A stretch of 64,000 bases of DNA, taken from NCBI GenBank assembly GCA_034359265.1, contig CP136895.1, positions 51,230,001 through 51,294,000 of the forward strand, written 5' to 3'. The stretch is from Canna indica (lineage: Eukaryota; Streptophyta; Magnoliopsida; Zingiberales; Cannaceae). Made by a program: the position numbers and the translations under genes. Numbering within the stretch: the first letter of the stretch is position 1; each line of letters begins with the position of its first letter. Under the pieces are notes generated by a model that was not told where the DNA came from, did not search any database, and worked only from the letters and a program-made list of their open reading frames with translations. This document shows positions 57,698 to 64,000 of this stretch, piece after piece.

Positions 57698-60348
57698 CTA
57701 AACAGAGTTATTTATGTGACTGCAGCAGTTCACTAATTCCATGGCAAACTCCTCCACAAGTACAGATAAGACATGCTCTTCCACCTGACCGACAACGTGA
57801 TCTGCTTCCACCACCCATATGCCATTTCTCCAGTCCACGTCCCACATAGCATTCAACACCATATCTTTGTACTCGAGATCCTTCTCTAGTCTCACATAAA
57901 GACTGTCTTTGGAAGTAACCTCCTGGTCAACCTCACTGTAACTAGCGAGCCTCCCAATTCCCTTGCTGATTTCACCCACCAGTTCATGAAGAGGTGCATG
58001 CTCCATTGACCTCCTTGAGCAATTCAGCAGCAAAGGATGGGTGAATAGCTGTTGATGGTACCTCTTTCTTAGTATCAACTCCTTTGCACAGCTCAAATAG
58101 AGCTTAACATCTTTGTCAACCTTGTTGATGTCCATTGTTTCATGTTGTGTAGATATGTGAGCTTCATCAAGGCTCAGGTCACATGCATGTAGAAAGGATT
58201 GACAGCCCAGAAGTAAGTTCTCCAGATATTCTACTTTATCTTCTGCTCTTTTAGTGTCAATTAGTTCATTGTCAACATGCTTAACAACTACCGTTTCTGC
58301 TTTGCCAAGACTTGATCCAGCTTTGTTGGCCTTTGGCATGATTTCACAAATTATCTTTTGCTCTTTCTTAGGTTGCTCTGTAAGAACGAGAGGTTGCTGT
58401 CATACGATTTCAATCACCAAATTGCAAGATACTATTACTAAGTTGATTGGAAATAAAAAAATTTGTTTAATGTTTTGAAATTATTTTATGAACCCCAAAG
58501 TAGAAAAGACTTGGCGTACCATTGTTGGAACATTTTAGACTCAGCTGTTTCTGCTGAGGTGGTTCAGCAGCAGGTGAAATGTTGATTATTACTGATGCAT
58601 CTTTCTGCTTTGTAGTCTGCAAAAGAGATGGCAGGATTACACAAGCATACATGTTAAACTTCTTCATAAATAGTTCCGTTCAAAATTGTGTGAAGAAAAA
58701 TAAAAGATGAGGAAACAGCAGAATGGACCATACCAATATGAATTAGCAATTAAAAATTAGAGTATTGAGGAAAAATCTTGAGGGTTCGCTGTAATAATCA
58801 ATACTTCCTAAAAGATTAAATCTTAGTTGATTGTTTTGAAGATTACATGAACATAATAATCTATTGAACTCCATACTCTGTCAAGAATTGAAAGAAGCTT
58901 GTTGACATTCGAGGAGAGATGGAGCTTACCTTGAGTTTGGGCATCTTTTGAGCTGGTTTTACTCCTGTGGTTTTCTTTTCTATTGCATGAGTGCTGGATT
59001 TTTTTACCACCAAATTTTTATCAGTCATCATACTGCTCTTCTGTGATGCCCCTCTTTTTGTCAAAACGTTTCTCTTTGCAGTATCTGGTCTTCTTTGGGG
59101 CTCAGTTGATGTTGTTGCAGTTTTCTTGGCTTGAGACAATGAAGCTGCTGAAGCTTTGACATCTTTCTTGCTTTGGAGGTTAAGTCTACTAAAACCTGAC
59201 TTTTGGCTTTCATCAATTTTCTTGAGTGTCTTTGCTGCCTCATTTTGCATCTGTCCGTTGCATGAAGAAGTTGGCATTCTACTATATTTTGACATCTCCA
59301 GTTTGGTCTTCTTCAAGATCCTTGCTTCCTTTCTGCCTGATTCATGTTCCAGTCTTTGTCTATCGTTCATGTTGATGATTTCTTCATGTTTAATCTTAGC
59401 TGATTGAGCCGACTCTTTAGTTGAATATTTACGAGAATTAAAGTCTTCTTTCTCTTCTTCTCTCTCTCTCTCCCAAGCAGAAATCTGCATTGCTTTTGCA
59501 GATGAGGCTTGTTCATCCCTATGGAATCTCTTACTGCATTGCTCATTAACTGAAGTATTAGAGGAACCTGATTGATCTCCAAAATCTTGTTCATGGCCTC
59601 TTTTCATGAGCCTCTCAATCTTTTCCCTCTCAATGATGCTCTGCAGAGTGACTCTCTCTGGTTTTGGATCCTGCTCGAGAAACACCAACCTTCTTGCCTC
59701 AGGCATCTCAACGTGAAACCTCAGTCTTGTTGCATTCGGATTCTCCCTTCTCAGTTTCGTTTTAACAGTAGGTTTGGCGGCTTCTGCAGGGACTTCTCCT
59801 AAACCCATTAGTCTTGCTATCAAGTTTGGAGCTTTCATCTTCGTAGGTTGATCCGAGGCTGTTGTCGTCTTCTTCTTCTTCATCATCATCATCATCATCA
59901 TCTCTTCCTCATGATTGGAGAAATCAAATCCACTTCTGATGTATGATCCTAAAGATCGGCTAGAAGATGCCTTCTCATCATCGGAGCTGTTCAACAGAAG
60001 ACTTTCTCTGATCACCTTTTTCAGCTCCTCATTGCAACTCCTCCATGAACGGCTACCTAAGATTTTATCGTCCTCTTGAAGTTTATTTCTGTAATTTCTA
60101 GCTGTAGTTCTTTGCAACTGATCTACTGCAATATCATCTATCAACCTTCTCTCCGCGAGCTCTCTCTGCCCGAAAAATTCTAGCCTCTTCCTCTCCTTCA
60201 TATGAGGCATCATCATCTTGGTGGATTGCAGTGACTCCTTCAGAAGGTCATTGCCGACGTATCTTGATGAATCGATCATGTCAGTCAGCTTGTGAGCTGG
60301 CCTGGAAATCTCCAGCAGGTGCATGTCACTTTCTTCATTGAAGAGCAT
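57698..60348 (-). CDS. DUF4378 / TON1-recruiting-motif (TRM)-like protein
   Basis: Three coding exons on the minus strand: 60348-58930, 58616-58520 and 58377-57698. GT-AG borders and phases agree, giving 731 residues. Residues 171-186 hold MKAPNLIARLMGLGEVP, the VARLMGL-type motif shared by TRM and related DUF3741/DUF4378 proteins. The middle is charged, basic and low-complexity. The last exon has the DUF4378 region (SLYVRLEKDLEYKDMVLNAMW, then GQVEEHVLSVLVEEFAMELV). TRM proteins recruit TON1/PP2A complexes to cortical microtubules and shape cells; that role is inferred by family. A run of seven Met and four Lys (150-160) comes from ATG/AAG repeats near 59870-59905. Reading through the first intron would stop at 58861, giving a 495-residue form. 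The gene converges on the kinase gene. Confidence 0.88.
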
Positions 60349-60930
60349 TGCTTATTCGACTTCTTATCACCATTATTAACAATAGAAATCTAGGCCTCAA
60401 CAACCGCTTCAAGGAATCCACTGCAACAAAAGGTGCTTTAGTTGACTCTTAACCCTACATTCAACTGTTTCAATTGTTCTTTTCTGCCGACAGGAAGTGT
60501 GTACTACAAAATCCACAAGCAACTAACATTTTCTGAATGAATTTTCTACATGTATATAGGTATGCAAACTACAAGGGAGCCTTGGCAAGGTCAAGCTATT
60601 CATGCTTTCTAATTCTAGGGAAAGCAAATATCTGTCAAGATACTTCTTTTAAACAACAAAAAACAGGAAACCACTGAGAAAGATAAAGTTCTTGAGATTT
60701 GTACATTAAAGTACAAACTAAAGCTGACTTCAAGTAGAGAAAAAAAGGCTTTACCTGAAACAAAGAAGCAAGAGCATGAGCAGGGTTGAAGAGCAGGAAG
60801 AAAAGTAGCTGAAATCAGCAGGGGTTGTGCATGCTCACCATTCCCACTCAAGTCCTTGAAGACTGAGAAGTCCTGAGTGTGTCACATTGACATGTCCACA
60901 TTGCATTGCATCAGCTATTTTAGTAAGATT
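60349..60930 (-). promoter_or_regulatory. 5' UTR of the TRM-like gene with an intron
   Basis: A probable 5' UTR intron runs from a GT donor after 60755 (CAG/GTAAAG) to an AG before 60420 (TTGTTGCAG). The leader exon would start upstream of 60756, perhaps near 60900. Transcript data are lacking. Confidence 0.5.
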
Positions 60931-61971
60931 TCAGCTTCCTGCTGCTGGTCTTCTCGCAGACTGGGCTATCTCATTGAATAGGATTAATGTCGGTGGGTCC
61001 GCGGCTGTGTTTTGCTGCGTGTTACTCTCAGTAAAAAATTTAGGGGAATGGAGGAGGAAGAAGAAGACATATTGCTGTCACAAGCAGGACCAGATAGGCC
61101 GTGTATGGGAAACAAACAGATCTGAGAATTCTTGCCGTTGTGGTGTCTGCATGCCTTGATAGCTCATTTGAGTCCATGTTGTGAGCATATTGGTATGGAG
61201 GGAGCTAATCTGATGCCTGGATTCTTGTAATCTTGTTCAGATGTCTCTTCTTTTGAAGGTATATATAATGGAGATCATATCATCCCTGGTAGATGCTTGC
61301 ATTGGACCACCATGACTTATTGATGAAAATTTCCTAATTAATCTCCCCTTCTTTCTTGCTTAGCTTTCCCCTTCCGCAATGACTTCCATCTTTTTCCATC
61401 TGGCTGTGGAGTGTGTTTCGCTGATCCAAGTTCCAACCATGTGAATTTCTGCCTTCTTCTTTGTTCTCTTTCTTCAACATCACCAAGAGGAATATTTTAG
61501 AACAGTATATATAATGGCCGATTAGGCAAATCCTCATACTGTTATAAAGGGTAAAATTGCATACATTATTCTTCCTCAGACCTGCATTAAAGGAGTCTGA
61601 TGCATTGATTTTAAGGTGCGGAAACTACAAGGAAATTAAGGTGCAAATAAATTCTTCATTGGATTTCCATTCCACAATTTTCAAGATTAAATAATATGGA
61701 CAAATAAATGCTCAAGGGCTAATTGAAGTCCAAACATATCATGCTGTGTACGCAGCTGACAAATATTTCTCCCCATGCTTCTTGTTTAGCATTCCCAACA
61801 ACAAGCAGCAAGTGGTGTGCAACAGTGGAAGATTAATCATATTATCTTAATTTGTCTTCTTCTTTTTTTCCTTACCAAAGAGAAAGTCACACTAGCTAGG
61901 TGACACACACGTGACATTAATCATGTATAATCAAAGGGGGAATAAATTAAGAATTCTTTAATTAAATAATC
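60931..61971. other. Intergenic, upstream of the TRM-like gene
   Basis: No recognisable gene or element. The frame at 60887-61159 overlaps the TRM leader and has no similarity that I can recognise. 'gtatatataatgg' at 61259 and 61507 are TATA-like but have no gene next to them. Confidence 0.5.
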
Positions 61972-62683
61972 GAGAAAATAGCAAAAAAGAACTTTTATCT
62001 TTTTTTATTTATTTTTAGCACGAAGTATTTTCGTTAGCATAGAAATACACAAACTTTTAATATGTTATCACGTTTTGGGATGACCCATTAATTTTAACAG
62101 AAAATGTTGATGTGTCACGTTAACAGTGACGACATGGCAAACATATGTCTTAGTTGGCGTCTCACCCACTGGCCAAGTGGGGTCTTCAAGTCGAATTACC
62201 ATTTTGCCTATCGCCAACCTCTCATATATCTTAATCTGGGACGGGCAAAATTATATTTTGAAAATCAGAAGCCTTAATATGTTTGCCACGTAAGATTAGG
62301 ACTTCTGTTTGCCACCTAAGCAAGAGCAACATATATAAGAATAGAGCATTAGTTGCCGCCCCATATTGAAGACGACAAGGCGAAAATATCATTTTTCCCG
62401 TCTCAGATTAACATATATGAGAGATTGGTGACACACAAAATGTTAATTCGACTTGAAAATCCCACTCAACCGGTGGGTGAGGCACGCCAACTAGGATATT
62501 TGTTTGCCATGTGGTTGCCATTAAAGTGACACATCAACATTTTCTGTTAAAATTAATGGGTCATGCCAAATGTGATAACAGATCAAAAAATTGTGTATTT
62601 TTATGCTAATGAAAATAGTTCGTGCAAAAAATTAAAAAAAAAGAGAGTCAAAATTCTTTTCTTTTCTTTTTTGCTATTTACTC
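61972..62683. mobile_element. 712-bp Mutator-type MITE with perfect 9-bp TSD
   Basis: Termini GAGAAAATAGCAAAAAAGAA at the left and GCTATTTACTC at the right, with inverted arms of about 250-300 bp each. The flanks TAAATAATC (61963-61971) and TAAATAATC (62684-62692) are identical over 9 bp, the Mutator signature. There is no coding capacity. The arms match the right ends at 9341 and 39364, so the decayed MULE at 4456-9341 is from the same terminal-repeat family. Confidence 0.95.
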
Positions 62684-63002
62684 TAAATAATCTGGTCATA
62701 CCAACTGTAAGTAAGATATTATGATATGAATATCACCTTGTTCCAGCACATTGTTTAAGGAAAAAAAAAGAATGAATTAAGAAACATACTTTTTCAACAA
62801 TTTTAATTTTATTTTAAGAATTATGTGGTCCAGATGTTCTTGGCACTTTGACAGTTCATTCTTTTTATCTTCTTTTAATTTTGCCATTAATTAGAGATTT
62901 ACCGGGCAGTCAATCTTGAGGATATGCGGGCCCACAAGTTGCATGGAGTGTAAGGAAACGAAAGATCATGATGCAGGGCACCATAGCACAGCATTAATTT
63001 TT
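62684..63002. other. Gene-free spacer between two MITEs
   Basis: AT-rich with no coding signal. It includes the duplicated flank of the MITE on its left and the presumed left target copy of the next element (62994-63002). Confidence 0.5.
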
Positions 63003-63146
63003 GAGTAATTTCTCAAATTTAAATTTTGGAAATGAAATTTTTTTAAAATCGGATTATAGATAAGAAATTTTCAAAATCGAAATTGAATGGATCGGATATT
63101 CATTTTACCCCTGGGCCAAAGTTTTTAATCAAAACTGATTGGTTAA

Positions 63147-63195
<49 letters not shown>

Positions 63196-63997
63196 TTTAA
63201 TTTATAAAAAAATATTTATAATAAAAATGAGGTGTTATGGTCCAAAAAATATATTTTTAAACTCTCTAAATCATTAGAGAGTTTTGCACAAAGTCTATAA
63301 ATCTAAATTTAAATTAAAAATTATAAAATATTTTTGATAAAAAATATTTTTTTGAACCACAGCACATCTTTTATATTTTAAAAAATATTTTATTAATTAT
63401 ATTTTTTTAATTATAAAATCATTATAGACTTTGGGCAAAAGTCTCTAATGCATTAAATTAAAGACTTTTGTCCAAAGTCTATAAAACTATTTAATTAAAA
63501 ATAGTAAAATATTTTTTGTCCAAAATATTTTAAGACTCTAGCACATTTTTTATATCACATATATTTTTTTGTGAATTAAATTTTATTTTTTATAATTATA
63601 AAATTACTATAAACAAAAGTCTTTAACTCATTAGAGAGTTTTGAACAAAGTCTATAATAACTTCATAATTTTTTTTAAAAAAATATTTGAATTCATAAAA
63701 TAATTTTTTAATGATACAAAAGATGTATTATGATCTAGAAAAATATTTTACATCAAAATATTTCATAATTTTTAATTTTAATTTTAATTTATAGACTTAG
63801 TACAAAAGTCTTTAATACATTAGAGAGTTTAAAAAATATTATATTAATTTTTAACCAAAGTTTTTAACTGATTAGAGACTTTGACCATGGGTAAAATGAG
63901 TATCTGATCCACTCAAATTTGGTTTTGAGAATTTCTCATCTTCAAATCCGATTTTGGGAATTTCTCATTCCCAAAATCCGAATATGAGAAATTGCTC
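63003..63997. mobile_element. AT-rich long-TIR element (about 1 kb), Mutator-like by target size
   Basis: Left end GAGTAATTTCTCA and right end TGAGAAATTGCTC are inverted, and the similarity extends about 110 bp inward ('attttaccc...catgggtaaaat'). The interior has three to four repeated modules with 'agactttgnncaaaagtct' palindromes, about 200 bp apart. It also contains an ATA/TAA microsatellite (63148-63193). The left flank is TTAATTTTT; the window ends after TTA on the right, consistent with a 9-bp duplication. Confidence 0.75.
63148..63193 (+). repeat. (TAA)n microsatellite
   Basis: About fifteen uninterrupted AAT/TAA triplets inside the AT-rich element. The isoleucine-run reading frame over it is not a gene. 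Confidence 0.95.
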
Positions 63998-64000
63998 TTA

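Noticed and set aside
60887..61159. 90-codon plus-strand frame upstream of the TRM-like gene
   Set aside because: It overlaps the likely TRM leader on the opposite strand and has no similarity I can recognise.

Overview
This 64-kb window is nuclear DNA of a flowering plant. It has three intron-bearing genes of plant type: a GSK3/shaggy-like kinase of the BIN2 type, a DUF4378/TON1-recruiting-motif-like protein and an HCNGP/SAP30BP-like protein. They sit beside a deep nest of plant transposable elements (Ty1-copia, Ty3-gypsy of Tekay and Tat type, Mutator-like, hAT). The species cannot be named from the sequence. I see no tRNA, rRNA, CRISPR array or bacterial-type operon.

Layout. About 1-44,350 is almost entirely transposable elements inserted into each other. 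It holds: (i) a copia LTR cut by the left window edge; (ii) a Tekay-type gypsy LTR fragment (1,723-4,455) carrying a 540-bp hAT MITE with a perfect 8-bp target duplication; (iii) a decayed Mutator-like element (4,456-9,341) with a broken transposase, a convergent frameshifted GRF zinc-finger ORF and a nested 1,356-bp hAT; (iv) a foldback element (about 9,659-11,285); (v) an LTR-PBS-gag/pol-PPT-LTR gypsy element (12,167-21,424) with its coding region ruined; (vi) a Tat-type gypsy gag-pro remnant with a long tandem array (21,425-27,697), interrupted by a hAT MITE and a copia solo LTR; (vii) mixed gypsy and copia fragments (27,698-35,850), including a duplicated nested block; (viii) a plant retroelement gag-like pseudogene split by a copia solo LTR with a perfect 5-bp target duplication (35,850-38,840); (ix) a Mutator-type end, another copia-like LTR, and a gypsy LTR plus PBS that ends just upstream of the first gene.

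Genes. The HCNGP/SAP30BP-like gene (44,563-49,223, +, 7 coding exons, 472 aa) and the GSK3-like kinase (50,346-56,554, +, 12 coding exons, 410 aa) lie in tandem. The DUF4378/TRM-like gene (57,698-60,348, -, 3 coding exons, 731 aa) converges on the kinase. All three have intact frames across canonical GT-AG introns, so they look functional. Nothing indicates that they form a pathway. The right end (60,931-64,000) is intergenic and holds a 712-bp Mutator-type MITE with a perfect 9-bp target duplication and an AT-rich long-TIR element that runs to the window edge.

Most interesting signals. The copia LTR family carries clusters of the palindrome CGGTCGACCG about 50-70 bp upstream of a TATAAATA box in nearly every copy, which looks like a promoter module. 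Gypsy LTRs carry several different minisatellites. Paralogous LTRs give natural empty-site proof of insertion. I did not find a convincing undescribed biological system.
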